Assembly: GCF_023330665.1 (NCBI RefSeq)
Contig: NZ_CP097127.1
Location: 3,038,001-3,102,000 of the forward strand
DNA: 64,000 nt
Reading direction: 5' to 3'
Origin: Conexibacter sp. S30A1
GTDB taxonomy: Bacteria; Actinomycetota; Thermoleophilia; Solirubrobacterales; Solirubrobacteraceae
Shown here: piece after piece, positions 49,285 to 59,100 of the stretch
Position numbering within the stretch: position 1 is the first letter of the stretch
How the letters are laid out: the number at the start of each line of letters is the position of its first letter
Notes under the pieces: generated by a model
Told to the model about the DNA's origin: nothing
The model's database searches: none
Seen by the model: the letters and a program-made list of their open reading frames with translations, nothing else
Translations under genes and position numbers: made by a program

Positions 49285-50166
49285 TCATGGGCGCGAGATT
49301 AGCTCGCGCAGCTCCGCCAGGCGCCCAACCTGGGCCAGCGGTTCCGGTGATAGCGGTGTGAGCACCAGTTCGGTGACGCCGACGTCGATGTAGGCGCGCA
49401 ACCTCTCGGCGACCCGTTCGAGGCTGCCGACCGGCGTGTAGCGCTCCACGCGCTCAAACGGCATCCCGTACATCGCTTGGATGTAATCCTCCGCCTGTTC
49501 GCGGGCGCGGCCCTCGTTGGCGTCGATCAGCACGCTGATCGCGAGGCCGAGCGCCGGCCGGGGGCGTGCGCGCGCCTGGGCGAGCGCGGCGAGCTGCTCG
49601 CCGCGCTCGCCCAGGCGCGCGGGGCTCGTCCAGGTCGCAAGCCAGCCGTCGCCGGTGCGCGCGGCGCGCTCGAGCGCCGCGTCGCTGCGCCCGCCCACCC
49701 AGATCGGCGGCATGTGGCTGATCGTCGGTGAAAGCGCCGGTGTGGAGCGGCCGCAGAGCCAGTTGGGCAGGGCGGTGAGGGCGTCGTCGAGCAGGCGGCC
49801 ACGGCGCCCCACCTCGAGGCCCAGGGCGCTGAACTCCTCCGGAAACTCGCCGCCGACCCCTACACCGAAGAGCAAGCGCCCGGGGGCCAGGGCGTCCAGC
49901 GTGGCCAGCTGCTTGGCGACCCAGGCGGGCTGGCGCAGGCCGAGCAGCATCACGCCAAAACCGAGGTTCACGCGCGCTGTCACGGCCGCGACCGCGGCCA
50001 ACGCGACGCTCGCCTCATACACCGGCGCGGGGCTGCTCAGGTGGTCGCCCACCCAGACCGCGTCAAAGCCGGTGCGCTCCGCGGCCTGGGCCGCCTGGAC
50101 GAAGCGGGGCGGGCCACCGACGCGCAGCGGGTCAAACGTCGGGAGGTTCAGGCCGAGGCGGACCAC
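49285..50166 (-). CDS. LLM-class (F420/FMN-dependent) oxidoreductase
   Basis: 293 residues from GTG 50166 ('VVRLGLNLPTFDP'), preferred over the longer frame because family proteins begin with a 'xxLGLxLP' strand. Luciferase-like barrel motifs are 'AERTGFDAVWVGDHLSSPAP', 'ARVNLGFGVMLLGLRQPAWV', 'GRLLFGVGVGGEFPEEF' and 'PPIWVGGRSDAALERAART'. It is 19 bases before the EPSP-synthase-like gene and 25 after the helicase gene, probably in the same transcript. F420 use is likely in this group but cannot be proven from sequence. Confidence 0.85.
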   Translation of the reverse strand: MVRLGLNLPTFDPLRVGGPPRFVQAAQAAERTGFDAVWVGDHLSSPAPVYEASVALAAVAAVTARVNLGFGVMLLGLRQPAWVAKQLATLDALAPGRLLFGVGVGGEFPEEFSALGLEVGRRGRLLDDALTALPNWLCGRSTPALSPTISHMPPIWVGGRSDAALERAARTGDGWLATWTSPARLGERGEQLAALAQARARPRPALGLAISVLIDANEGRAREQAEDYIQAMYGMPFERVERYTPVGSLERVAERLRAYIDVGVTELVLTPLSPEPLAQVGRLAELRELISRP

Positions 50167-50191
50167 GCCGGGCAATCTACCGGGGTGGCAG

Positions 50192-52564
50192 TCAGGCCGC
50201 GCGCATGCGCGCAAGCAGCTCGAGCGCGCCGCGCTTGGAGAGCGGCTCGTTGAGGTTGCCGCACTTGGGCGACTGCACGCACGAGGGGCAGCCGGCCGCG
50301 CAGGGGCATTCGGCGATCAGCCGCTGCGCGTCTGAGACCAGCTGGTCAAAGGCCTCATAGCCGCGGCGGGAGATCCCGATGCCGCCGGGGTGCCCGTCGT
50401 AGATGAAGATCGTCGGCCCACCGGTCTGCGGGTGCATGCCCGTCGACAGGCCGCCGATGTCCCAGCGGTCACACATCGCGATCAGCGGCAGGACCGCGAT
50501 CTGGGCGTGCTCGAGCGCGTGCAGGCTGCCGAGCAGGAGGTCGGCCGGGAACGCTTCGGCGGGGTGGGCGGCCAGCGGGCCGCCCGCCCCGGGGCCGCCA
50601 AGGAGCTCATCCAGCTCAAACCAGAGGGCGCGCGTGGCGAACTCGGTGGTTGGCATGTCAAGCGACTGGAAGTCGACGACGCTCTGGTCCGCAAGCAGCT
50701 TGCGCTGGTAGCCGAGGACCGTCTCGGAGTAGACGACCTCACCGTAGGAGAGGCGCACGCCGTGGCTTGAGCGTGTCTCGCGCAGGCGCTCGATGTAGGT
50801 CATGCTCTCGCGCTTGGCCTGGGTGAAGTAGTTGCCGTTGTCAGGGGTGAGGATCGCGCGGCGGGCGTCCAGGTCGAGCTCCGAGACCAGGTAGGAGCGC
50901 CCAAGGTGCAGGTAGATCGCGCCGTCGTGGACGGTTGAGTAGGCGCGCACCGACTCGATCGTGCCGATGATCTCGCCCGTGGAGGCGTCGATCAGCGCGA
51001 AGTTGTCTGAGCTTGCGGAGCGCAGCGCCACCTGTCCGGCCGGGTACTCGTCGGGGTGGGCGGGGACGAAGCCGGTGGCGCGCTCGCGCAGCAGACGCGC
51101 GTTGGCAAGTTCGCGTGCGCGCGCGATGAGCTCCTCGCCGAAGTAGGGCGTGTCAGCCTCGGTGAGCGGCTGCTCGTAGGCGGCACAGAGCAGGTGCTGG
51201 CCGAGAATCTCGGGGCTCTGTGGGTCGATGATCGCCGTCTCCACGGGTCGGGCGAGGAACTCCTGCGGATGGCGGGCGAAGAACTGGTCAAGCGCGTCCT
51301 CGCCGGCGACGTAGACCGCCAGCCCACGGCCACGGCGCCCGGCGCGGCCCCACATCTGGCGCAGGCTCGCGACCGTGCCGGGGAACGTCACGCAGATGGC
51401 GGCGTCGAGCTTGCCGATGTCGATCCCGAGCTCGAGCGCGTCGGTGGAGACGACGCCGAGCAGCTCGCCGGAGACCAGGCGCGCCTCGATCTCGTGGCGC
51501 TGCTGGGGGGTGTAGCCGGCCCGGTAGGGGGTGATGCGCTGTGCGAGCTCGGGCGCCAGTCGATCTTGAGTCATGCGCAGGATCAGCTCGACGCCCTTGC
51601 GGGACTTCATGAAGCAGATCGTGCGCGCGCCTGCGCTTGTCAGCTGTGCGAGCAGCTCGGCGGCCTCGGCGAGCGCGGAGGCGCGGGTGCCGAGGCGCTC
51701 GTCGATGAGCGGCGGGTTCCAGACGACGGTGCGCCGCTGCGGCAGCGGCGCTGAGTCGTTGTCGATCAGCCTGACGTCGGTGAGGCCCGTCAGCGCGGCG
51801 GCGTGCTGGGCGGGGTTGGCGATTGTCGCGCTGGCCAGCAGGAAGCGCGGCTCTGAGCCGTGCAGGGCGGCGGCGCGGCGCAGGCGGCGCAGCGTGTTGG
51901 CGACGTGGGAGCCAAAGACGCCGCGGTAGACGTGCGCCTCGTCGATGACCACGAACGCGAGGTTGCCAAGAAAGTCTGCCCATTTCGCGTGGTGGGGCAG
52001 GATGCCGACATGGAGCATGTCGGGGTTGGTCATCACCAGGTTCGAGCGGCGGCGGACCTGGGTGCGCTCCGCTGACGGGGTGTCGCCGTCATAGATCGCA
52101 GGGCGCAGCTGCGGCAGGCCGAAGGCGTGCAGAGAACGGGCCTGGTCGTGGGCGAGGGCCTTGGTCGGGTAGAGGTAGAGCGCGCGCGCGAGCGGGTCGG
52201 TGATCAGTGTCTCGAGCGTCGGCAGCTGGAAGCACAGCGACTTGCCGGAGGCGGTGCCGGTGGTGACGATCGTCGTCTGCGCGAAGGCGCTCGTGAGCGC
52301 GTCGCGCTGGTGCAGGTACAGGGAGCTGATACGGGCGCGGGCCAGGGCATCGTGGACCCGGGGGTCGAGTTCGTCGGGGATCGGAGCCGTGTGGGCCTGC
52401 TGGCTCAGGGTGCGCTGGTCATGCACCAGGCGGGAGTTCTCGCGCCCTGCTTGGAGGAGGCTCTCCCAGGGCTCTGCGCCCGTGTGTCCGGCGCCCGTGC
52501 GTCCGGCGCCCGTGTGTCCGGCGCCCGTGCGCTCGGCGTTCCGGCTCGCTCTGGTGGTGGCCAC
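50192..52564 (-). CDS. MrfA/YprA-like DEAH helicase with C-terminal Cys cluster (DUF1998)
   Basis: 790 residues from GTG 52564. Helicase motifs: 'TGTASGKSLCFQLP' (I), 'VVIDEAHVYRG' (II), 'LLASATIAN' (III), 'VVSTDALELGIDIG' and 'QMWGRAGRRGRGLAV' (VI). The C-terminal DUF1998-type part has four Cys in 'CPCAAGCPSCVQSPKCGN', a zinc site in MrfA. MrfA repairs mitomycin C adducts in Bacillus. The first ~30 residues are encoded by a 15-bp tandem repeat and may be dispensable. Confidence 0.88.
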   Translation of the reverse strand: MATTRASRNAERTGAGHTGAGRTGAGHTGAEPWESLLQAGRENSRLVHDQRTLSQQAHTAPIPDELDPRVHDALARARISSLYLHQRDALTSAFAQTTIVTTGTASGKSLCFQLPTLETLITDPLARALYLYPTKALAHDQARSLHAFGLPQLRPAIYDGDTPSAERTQVRRRSNLVMTNPDMLHVGILPHHAKWADFLGNLAFVVIDEAHVYRGVFGSHVANTLRRLRRAAALHGSEPRFLLASATIANPAQHAAALTGLTDVRLIDNDSAPLPQRRTVVWNPPLIDERLGTRASALAEAAELLAQLTSAGARTICFMKSRKGVELILRMTQDRLAPELAQRITPYRAGYTPQQRHEIEARLVSGELLGVVSTDALELGIDIGKLDAAICVTFPGTVASLRQMWGRAGRRGRGLAVYVAGEDALDQFFARHPQEFLARPVETAIIDPQSPEILGQHLLCAAYEQPLTEADTPYFGEELIARARELANARLLRERATGFVPAHPDEYPAGQVALRSASSDNFALIDASTGEIIGTIESVRAYSTVHDGAIYLHLGRSYLVSELDLDARRAILTPDNGNYFTQAKRESMTYIERLRETRSSHGVRLSYGEVVYSETVLGYQRKLLADQSVVDFQSLDMPTTEFATRALWFELDELLGGPGAGGPLAAHPAEAFPADLLLGSLHALEHAQIAVLPLIAMCDRWDIGGLSTGMHPQTGGPTIFIYDGHPGGIGISRRGYEAFDQLVSDAQRLIAECPCAAGCPSCVQSPKCGNLNEPLSKRGALELLARMRAA
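52482..52541. repeat. 15-bp tandem repeat, four units
   Basis: Units GTGTGTCCGGCGCCC, GTGCGTCCGGCGCCC, GTGTGTCCGGCGCCC and GTGCGCTCGGCGTTC follow each other. They encode repeated 'GHTGA/GRTGA' residues at the helicase N-terminus. The unit is a multiple of three, so copy-number changes would not shift the frame. Confidence 0.85.
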
Positions 52565-52602
52565 AAGGTCAGTATGGCGGGGCGCTGCTAGCGTCGCGGC
52601 CG

Positions 52603-53442
52603 ATGCTGCGCGCGCTCTACGTGGACCTGGACGGCACCCTGGTGGGCCGGGGCGGCTCGCTGTTTTCAGGCCACGGCGGCGGTTTCACGATGCTTGGTGC
52701 CCGGGCGCTTGAGGCGTGTGCACGCGCGGGCGTGGAGGTCGTGATCGTCACGGGCCGCCGCCAGGGCGGCGTCTGGGAGGTGATGCGTTTGATCGGCCAA
52801 CGCTCCTACATCTTCGAGCTCGGCTGCGGCCTCGTGCTGGACGGCGAGCTTCACTGGTTGACCGGTGACCGTGTGCCGTCGCCCGAGCACGGCTCGATCC
52901 ACGACCAGATCGCCGCAAGCGGTGCGCCGGAGCTGTTGCTTGACGCCTTTGCGGGGCGACTCGAGTACCACACGCCGTGGTCGCAGGACCGCGAGGTCTC
53001 ACACCTCTTTCGTGGCAACGTCTCGGTGCAGGAGGCCGACGCGCTGCTCGGCGAGGCGGGCCTCGGCTGGTTGAGGCTGGTTGACAACGGCCTGCTGGCG
53101 GCGCACGGGCCGGTCGGTCCGGCGGCCGGCTGGGGGATTCCGGGCGAGCGTGTGCACGCCTATCACCTGATCCCGTCGGTCGCGTCGAAGGCCCGGGCTG
53201 TCGCGGCGCACATGCGCATACGCGGCTACGCGCCGGAGGAGTGCATCGCCTGCGGCGACTCGCACGAGGACCTTGAGATGGCCCGCTCCGTCGGGTCGTT
53301 CTGGCTGGTCGCAAACGCGGTCGAGACCGACCCGGACCTGCGCGGCGCGGCGGCGGCGTGGGGGAACGTGAGAGTCAGCGCCGAGCGCTGCGGCGCGGGT
53401 GTCTACGAGGCGGTCGTGACCACGCTTGCGCAGTCGCGCTGA
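52603..53442 (+). CDS. HAD-superfamily phosphatase (Cof/MPGP type)
   Basis: 279 residues. HAD motif I 'LYVDLDGTLVGRGG' (Asp8, Asp10), motif II 'VVIVTGRRQGGVWEVM', Lys in 'VASKARAVAAHM' and motif III 'ECIACGDSHEDLEMARS'. The C2B-type cap lies between. Relatives dephosphorylate sugar phosphates such as mannosyl-3-phosphoglycerate. It is divergent from the helicase gene, with 38 bases between the start codons. Confidence 0.85.
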   Translation: MLRALYVDLDGTLVGRGGSLFSGHGGGFTMLGARALEACARAGVEVVIVTGRRQGGVWEVMRLIGQRSYIFELGCGLVLDGELHWLTGDRVPSPEHGSIHDQIAASGAPELLLDAFAGRLEYHTPWSQDREVSHLFRGNVSVQEADALLGEAGLGWLRLVDNGLLAAHGPVGPAAGWGIPGERVHAYHLIPSVASKARAVAAHMRIRGYAPEECIACGDSHEDLEMARSVGSFWLVANAVETDPDLRGAAAAWGNVRVSAERCGAGVYEAVVTTLAQSR

Positions 53443-53513
53443 GGCGGCGCGGCCGCCCCTCGCGTGTTCAGCCTGTGGCGCGGTGTGTCAGGCGGCCCAG
53501 CGTCGCGCCTGCG

Positions 53514-54005
53514 TCAGGCGGCCGAGCGACTGCGCGCCAGCTCCCGCGCCGCCCTTGTGATCGCATCCTCGTCGGAGACTGCGCGTGCGAGCTGCCCCGC
53601 CGCGTCCGCCATGCCGCCGAAGGCCGCCGCCACCGCCGCGGCGTCCGAGCCGCCGATCGCGCGGTTCATCTCGGCCACGGCCGTGTCGAAGCGCTGCCAC
53701 AGATCCTCAGGGCCACGTCTGCCGGTGCCGGGTCGCAGCTCGTAGGGTGGCTCCGCCTCGGCGGCTCCGGGAACCGGGCGCCACTGCATCCCCGCGTCGT
53801 GCGCCTGCTGCCAGGCGAGCTGCTCTGCGGTTGCGGCCTCTGAGAGCCGGAGCAGGCGGGCCGCGAAGCCCTGATCCGGCGGCGCGAAGCGGTGGGCACG
53901 GATCGCCTCCGCCCAGCTCGCGCTCGCGTGCGCCACCAGTCGTTTGACGCGCTCACGTTCGGCTTCGAGGTCATCGCCGAAGCTCGTTGCGCCTGTGTCG
54001 CTCAT
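53514..54005 (-). CDS. cassette B: small helical 'LWQRFDTAV' protein
   Basis: 163 residues, ATG 54005 overlapping the regulator's stop (ATGA). It is helical and charged, with no signal peptide. The block 'PEDLWQRFDTAVAEMNRAI' and the following 'AAFGGMADAAGQLARAVSDE' align with the cassette A protein (3827-4261); the N-terminal halves are weaker but share length and Trp/Arg-rich helices. The same coupling to an HTH gene in both cassettes suggests a physical or regulatory partnership. Function unknown. Confidence 0.8.
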   Translation of the reverse strand: MSDTGATSFGDDLEAERERVKRLVAHASASWAEAIRAHRFAPPDQGFAARLLRLSEAATAEQLAWQQAHDAGMQWRPVPGAAEAEPPYELRPGTGRRGPEDLWQRFDTAVAEMNRAIGGSDAAAVAAAFGGMADAAGQLARAVSDEDAITRAARELARSRSAA

Positions 54006-54298
54006 CTCGACCCCCCGACGTCCGGATGCTCCACGACCCCGACCGCCTCGCCGCTCCAGAAGTCAGTTGCACTCGGGCTCGAAATCGGAGAGGCTGGCGC
54101 CTGTGAGCCCTGATAGCCAGCTTCCACGATCCGGTTGAGGTCCGAGCGCTTGATCCTGACGCGCCTACCCACACGCACGGCCGGCAGTGTGCCCGCGTCG
54201 ATCCAGTTGCGGACCGTCTGTTGGTTGAGTCGCAGGAGTTCCGCGACCTCCGCGACGGTCAGGAACGACTCCTCGAATTCGTTTTCCAACATAGTCAT
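54002..54298 (-). CDS. cassette B: excisionase/MerR-like HTH regulator
   Basis: 98 residues from ATG 54298 (or 54292). The HTH_17 domain is clear: 'ESFLTVAEVAELLRLNQQTV', 'RNWIDAGTLPAVRVGRRVRI', 'KRSDLNRIVEAG'. The C-terminal tail 'ATDFWSGEAVGVVEHP' contains a DFWxG motif that also appears in the divergent membrane protein ('MDFWGGDSATLERV'). Paralogue of 4258-4569. It is divergent from the membrane-protein gene over 62 bases, an arrangement suited to auto- and cross-control. Confidence 0.8.
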   Translation of the reverse strand: MTMLENEFEESFLTVAEVAELLRLNQQTVRNWIDAGTLPAVRVGRRVRIKRSDLNRIVEAGYQGSQAPASPISSPSATDFWSGEAVGVVEHPDVGGSR

Positions 54299-54360
54299 TG
54301 ATTCTACGGGTTGGATGCGATATTTGTAATTGAAGCTAACTGAGCCTAATAAGAACTGAG
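54299..54360. promoter_or_regulatory. divergent promoter region of cassette B
   Basis: A 62-bp AT-richer gap between the two arms. It holds TTGAAG and ATAAGA-like hexamers on the plus strand, but the spacing is short, so no single promoter is asserted. The TCTAGCGCTAGA palindrome of cassette A is absent, so the two cassettes must use different operators. Confidence 0.4.
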
Positions 54361-55305
54361 ATGATGTCATCGCGTCCGGACGGAAGTTCGGACCGGGAGG
54401 ATCAGGTGTCGGGTCAGGATTTCGAAAGCGACCAGCAGGGCGGGGGTGGGGCAGCGGTCACCAACGTGGTTCCGCTGCCGCGGCCCTGGTACGGCTCGCC
54501 AGCGGAGCTGGTGCCGATCGGCACGGAGCCCTCGGAGCGAGACGAGCCGCCAGCGGTGCTCACCCACGCAATGGACTTTTGGGGCGGTGACAGCGCCACA
54601 CTTGAGCGAGTCAGCGAGCTTTCGCCGGTTGATCGCCCCGCGCGCCAGCCGGGTGTTAGACCAGACCCGGGTTCTCTGCGCGAGCGCCAACGCGGGCAGC
54701 GGACCGTGGCTGGGGCGTCAGAGGATGACGACCACATCCAGGCGTGGATCGACGTAGCCGCAGACTCCGTGGTCGGTGCCACAGCCGCGTCCGCGCCGCT
54801 TGCCAGGGCCGCGTCCTCGGGGCGGCTGCGTAGACTGGAGACGGTTGTCCTTGCGGTTGTGGCGCTGGCTGCAGGTACGGCCGCGGCCATCATGTTGGGC
54901 GCGGGCCTGGCACCGTCGCGGAGCACCCGTAGGGTTGCGGCGCATACGCGCCAGCTCACCGTCACGCAGACGATCCCCGTCCGCGAGTTGGTTGTGCGGA
55001 CGGTCACGAGCAGCACCGCCGAGCGCTCCGGGCGGCCGGCTCATAGGCCGGCGAGCTCCCGGCGCCAGTGGGCAGCGAGCCACGGGACTCGGAGCGATCG
55101 GGTAGTGCGGGACGCTCACACCGGCGTCCCAGCGGCATCAGGCGCTGGCGAACCCCCCGCAGCGGTGGCCTCGAGCCGCCCCGCTGCGCCTGGGCAGACG
55201 GTGCCCGTCACCGCGCCGGTGCGGGCAGCGACCGAGGTTGCGCCATCGCGCCGAGCATCCGGATGCGCGCCGAGTGTGACCAACGGCGGTGCGTGCAGTC
55301 TCTGA
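54361..55305 (+). CDS. cassette B: single-pass membrane protein with C-terminal cysteines
   Basis: 314 residues. A ~160-residue cytoplasmic part has 'VTNVVPLPRPWYGSPAE' and 'THAMDFWGGDSATLERVSEL'. One membrane helix ('TVVLAVVALAAGTAAAIMLG') precedes a ~130-residue outer stretch rich in Ser, Thr, Ala, Arg and Pro, ending in two Cys ('SGCAPSVTNGGACSL'). Topology and tail match the cassette A protein. The DFWxG motif shared with its own HTH regulator is intriguing. The next gene starts 31 bases later. Likely a membrane anchor or signal-transducing (anti-sigma-like) partner. Confidence 0.75.
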   Translation: MMSSRPDGSSDREDQVSGQDFESDQQGGGGAAVTNVVPLPRPWYGSPAELVPIGTEPSERDEPPAVLTHAMDFWGGDSATLERVSELSPVDRPARQPGVRPDPGSLRERQRGQRTVAGASEDDDHIQAWIDVAADSVVGATAASAPLARAASSGRLRRLETVVLAVVALAAGTAAAIMLGAGLAPSRSTRRVAAHTRQLTVTQTIPVRELVVRTVTSSTAERSGRPAHRPASSRRQWAASHGTRSDRVVRDAHTGVPAASGAGEPPAAVASSRPAAPGQTVPVTAPVRAATEVAPSRRASGCAPSVTNGGACSL

Positions 55306-55336
55306 GCGACAGGAAGCGAACGAGCGAAAGGCGACC

Positions 55337-56101
55337 ATGAGCAGCAGACCGAGACCCCTACAGATCATGATCGGCCTCCTCGCCGGTGTTGTCCTTGCCG
55401 GCGGTGGCTACGCCTTCGCCGCATCGCGCAGCACGGAGATCCACGCCTGCGAGGGCATCGCCTGGCCGCATGTGCTGACGCTCAACGCTCGCTGTCCGCG
55501 TGGCTCACGGCCGGTTGTCTGGGCCGTGCGGGGGCCGGCCGGACGCAACGGCACGTCCGTGCGGCTCAACCCGAGGGTCGATGTCACCACGACCAGCGCG
55601 CTGGACGGCGCACGCGCGTCGCTAACACGGGGCCGCCGCGGGGTGGACACCCTGCATCTGACTTTGCCTCAGGGACCGGCCGGCCCTGCAGGCCCTGCTG
55701 GGGCAGCCGGACCGGCGGGCGCCACCGGCCCGGCGGGGCCTGCGGGAGCGAGCACGGGGCCGAACGCCTACGGAGAGGTGGTGTACGGCGCGTCAGGTCC
55801 AGAGCTCGCCTACGGGACTGGTGTCTCGGTCGTCAGTGGAGGTACGGGGAGTGTTTCGGTGGAGGTCGATGACTGCACGGCGCCGACTCCGACCGAGCCG
55901 GTGATCTTGGTCACGCCAAACACCGACCCGTACGCCGCCCCGGCGAGCGGCTCGAGTCCCACGGGCGAGCCGACCGCCTACGTCGCGGAGTTCGACGACG
56001 CGAACTCGCCGGGCGCGCATCTTCTCGGCTTTACGGTCCGACTTACGACAACCACCGACTATGCGACAAGCAGTGACTTTGCCTTCTCGGTCACCTGTTG
56101 A
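55337..56101 (+). CDS. cassette B: collagen-like secreted protein
   Basis: 254 residues from ATG 55337. Signal/anchor 'IMIGLLAGVVLAGGGYAFAA', Cys module 'IHACEGIAWPHVLTLNARC', a single 'RGPAGRNG', a tail-fibre-like piece 'VDTLHLTLPQG' and a strong Gly-X-Y run (about 115-140, 'GPAGPAGPAGAAGPAGATG'). The C-terminal domain starts 'ASTGPNAYGEVVYG' and ends 'SSDFAFSVTC'. Same length and order as 5885-6649. The giant gene downstream overlaps its end by up to 41 bases. Confidence 0.85.
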   Translation: MSSRPRPLQIMIGLLAGVVLAGGGYAFAASRSTEIHACEGIAWPHVLTLNARCPRGSRPVVWAVRGPAGRNGTSVRLNPRVDVTTTSALDGARASLTRGRRGVDTLHLTLPQGPAGPAGPAGAAGPAGATGPAGPAGASTGPNAYGEVVYGASGPELAYGTGVSVVSGGTGSVSVEVDDCTAPTPTEPVILVTPNTDPYAAPASGSSPTGEPTAYVAEFDDANSPGAHLLGFTVRLTTTTDYATSSDFAFSVTC

Positions 56102-59100
56102 GCCCCGGTTGCTCAGAGAGCCGGCGGTTGGCGGACCCCCCAGGGGCAGTTCACGCTGCGTCAGCGGCTCGGAGCGTGCACGAGCTCTGAAGCAGTGCGT
56201 CGCGGTTGTGATCCTGGTCGGGCTCGTGGGTGTGTTTGCTCCCGCGGCCGCGCAAGCCAATCCGTACAACGGCATGCTGAACGCGGGCACCATTCAGGGA
56301 TCGGCGTCAGGCAGTGTGTACCCGGCCAACAGCTCGGTGGCTAGCGTGCCCTGGACCGCTCCAAGCGGCGTCCAGTTCGGCGGCTTCGCCTACACCTCAG
56401 CCAGCTTCAACGTCGCCAACGAGGACGACACGGGCGGCCTGTCCTCGGGTTTCACCGGGTCTGGTGGGAGCGCGCCGACCGATCTGAACTTCCCGTGGAC
56501 CAGGGACTGCTCGGTCAGCGAGTCGGCGCCGCGCGTCTGGATAGCCAACGGCGCGCCGGTTGCCCGCGACAGCACCGGCCCGGGCGGGGTTGCGCCCGGT
56601 ACCTGCAACACCACCGGAAACACCTCGGGCTGGAACTACGTCAACGCCGAGGCGGAGTCCACTGACCCTTCCTCCAACCCACAGAGCGATTATCAGACGC
56701 TGAAGCTCTGGATCTGGTGTGCGCGAGACGGCGACTGCAGCAGCGGGGACGCGGCCAACTACTCGGTCACGAACCTTTCGGGAAACTTCCAGGACTCGTA
56801 CAACCAGCCCAGCGGTGGCGCGAGTTGGAGCGCGTCGGTCAACGGCAGCGCGTGGTACCAGACTCAGACCGGCGCGCTCGGCGTCAACTACTCCGCCTAC
56901 GACCCGGCGGGCGTCTGCTCGCTCGCGGTGGCGCTGCAGGGGGCTGCCAGCGTGAGCAGCGGCAGCCTTGGCAATGCCAACCCCGCGATCACAGACCCGG
57001 GCCCGCCGGTTGGTGAGGAGTTTGCAAACGGCCTCGATCCGTGCTGGACGGGCCAGACGGAGACCGGCACCTGGACCCTGCCCGCGAACCTGCCGTCCGG
57101 TTCCTACGCAGCGTCGGTGCTCGCGTCAAACCCAGGAAATTACGAGGCGCAGGGGTTCAGCCCCAACGGCTCGCCAGCGGTTGCGAGCACCGGGGCTGTT
57201 CACATCGACGACACGGCGCCTGCGCTGTCCTGGGCGACCAGCCCCAGCAGCTGGACCGCCGAGACCAGCGAGTCGCTGAACGTCACGACGGGGCCCTCAG
57301 GCCTGGCGTCGCTGACCTGCAGCGACAACGGCGACGCGGTCACGCCGCGGCTACAGAGCGGCAGCACCGGTGGGGCTGGCACTACGGTCTGGGCCGTCCC
57401 AACGACTACCAACGGCGTGAACGCGGTCAACTGCACGGCGGCCAACGGCGACGCCAACGGCGCGCTCAGCGGCTCGACCTCCGGCACGTTCGATGTTGAC
57501 GCGACGGTGCCGACGATCTCTTACGTGGATCAGGGCTACAGCCCCGGCAGCTGGACCGACCTGGCGCAGACAGTGACGGTTGTTCCCGATGTTGGCCCCA
57601 GCGGGCTCCGTTCGGTGAGCTGCCTCGTCGACGGTAAGCCGGTGCCCGTTGGTGGGGACGACCAGATCACTGTCGCAGGCAACAGCCCAGGCGTCGAGAC
57701 CCCACACGTGTTGAGCTGTTATGCGATCTCCAACACCGGGGTGTCTGGTGCCTCTGACCCTGCGACTTTCGACGTCGCGATCGACACCAACACGCCGACG
57801 GTCACCTACAGCGGGGCGCCCGCCAACGGAACTTGGATAGCCGGAACGCCCACGGTCGTGGTCAGCGCTGGCGAGCTCAACACCGCGACCGGGCAGCCGC
57901 AGATCCTCTCGGGGATCGCGGGCATCGCATGCACCGACAACGGCTCGCCGGTCTCTCTGCCGGCCCTCAGTGCGAGCTACGTGACGTCGTTTGAGCTGAC
58001 CCGGAATGGCCCCAACAAGATCAGCTGCGTGGCGACAACCGGCGCCGGAACGGTCGGTGAGCCGTTCGTTGAGACCGTCGACGTTCAGGACCCGGCGTCG
58101 GCGTGCGGCGGTACGGGCTGCGGGACCACGCAGTGGGGTAGCTCGCCGCTGATTGACGGCGGTGGGGACCCGTACTCCAACGGCCCGTCTGAGTCGACCT
58201 GGTCGCGCACCGCCCAACCGATCACGATCACCGCCAACCTGCCGTCCGGGCAGGCGCCGGTCGCGTCGATCGCCTGCACGGGCCCGCTGACGGGAAGCTG
58301 GCCGCTCAACAATCTCAACCGCGATGCGGCGGGCGGGGAGCAGGTCACGGTCACGGTCCCGCCGCCGGGTGGCGAGCTCACCTGCAGTGCCACGGACGCT
58401 GCCGGCAACGTGTACCAGCTTGGCTCCTACCAGTTCGAGGAGGATGCCACGCCGCCCGCTGGTCAGTTCGACAACATCTCAGCGAGCGCGCCGGACGACA
58501 TCGAGCTCAGCGTCTACGATCCGGGCGGCGCGTTGGCCTCGGGGGTCGCCTACGTGCGTGTGTACGCGACCAACACTGTCACCGGAAGCGTCTACGACCT
58601 CGGTCTCGCGCGGCTCGCCGCCGGCGGCACGGATGTCTATGAGGTGAACCTCGACGACGCCGATGTGCCTGCCGGCAGCTATGAGTTCAGCGCGCAGGTT
58701 GGTGATGTGGCGGGTAACACCGCGGAGATCACCGCTGGGCCGCAGGGGACGAAGACCGTGTGGCAGCTGCCACTGCGGGCCACAACGGAACTGACCCTGA
58801 TGGCGGGGGGAGTCCATGGTGCAGGGGTGCCGGCGGTACCGGCGCCCCTGCAGCCCTACGTGCCGAACACAAGCAGCGCGCTGGTCGGGACGAGCCCGGT
58901 GCTCGGCCCGGTCGGCCATACAGAGGCCAAGCCGCGCGGCTTGCCGCGACGGGCGTTGCACGGGATGGTGAGGACAGCTCATGTCGAACTCCTTACGCCG
59001 GTGCCCTTGGCGCCCGCACATGACCTCCTGGCCTGGTCGCCGCAGGCTCTGTCCGCGTCGGCCGGGAAGCTTGTTCGCCGGCGCTGCAGTCCCAACGATG

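Noticed and set aside
48258..49361. 367-codon plus-strand frame opposite the EPSP-synthase-like gene
   Set aside because: Shadow of a clearly recognisable enzyme on the other strand.
54299..54360. Search for the TCTAGCGCTAGA operator in cassette B
   Set aside because: No perfect or near copy in the divergent gap, so shared control with cassette B is not claimed.
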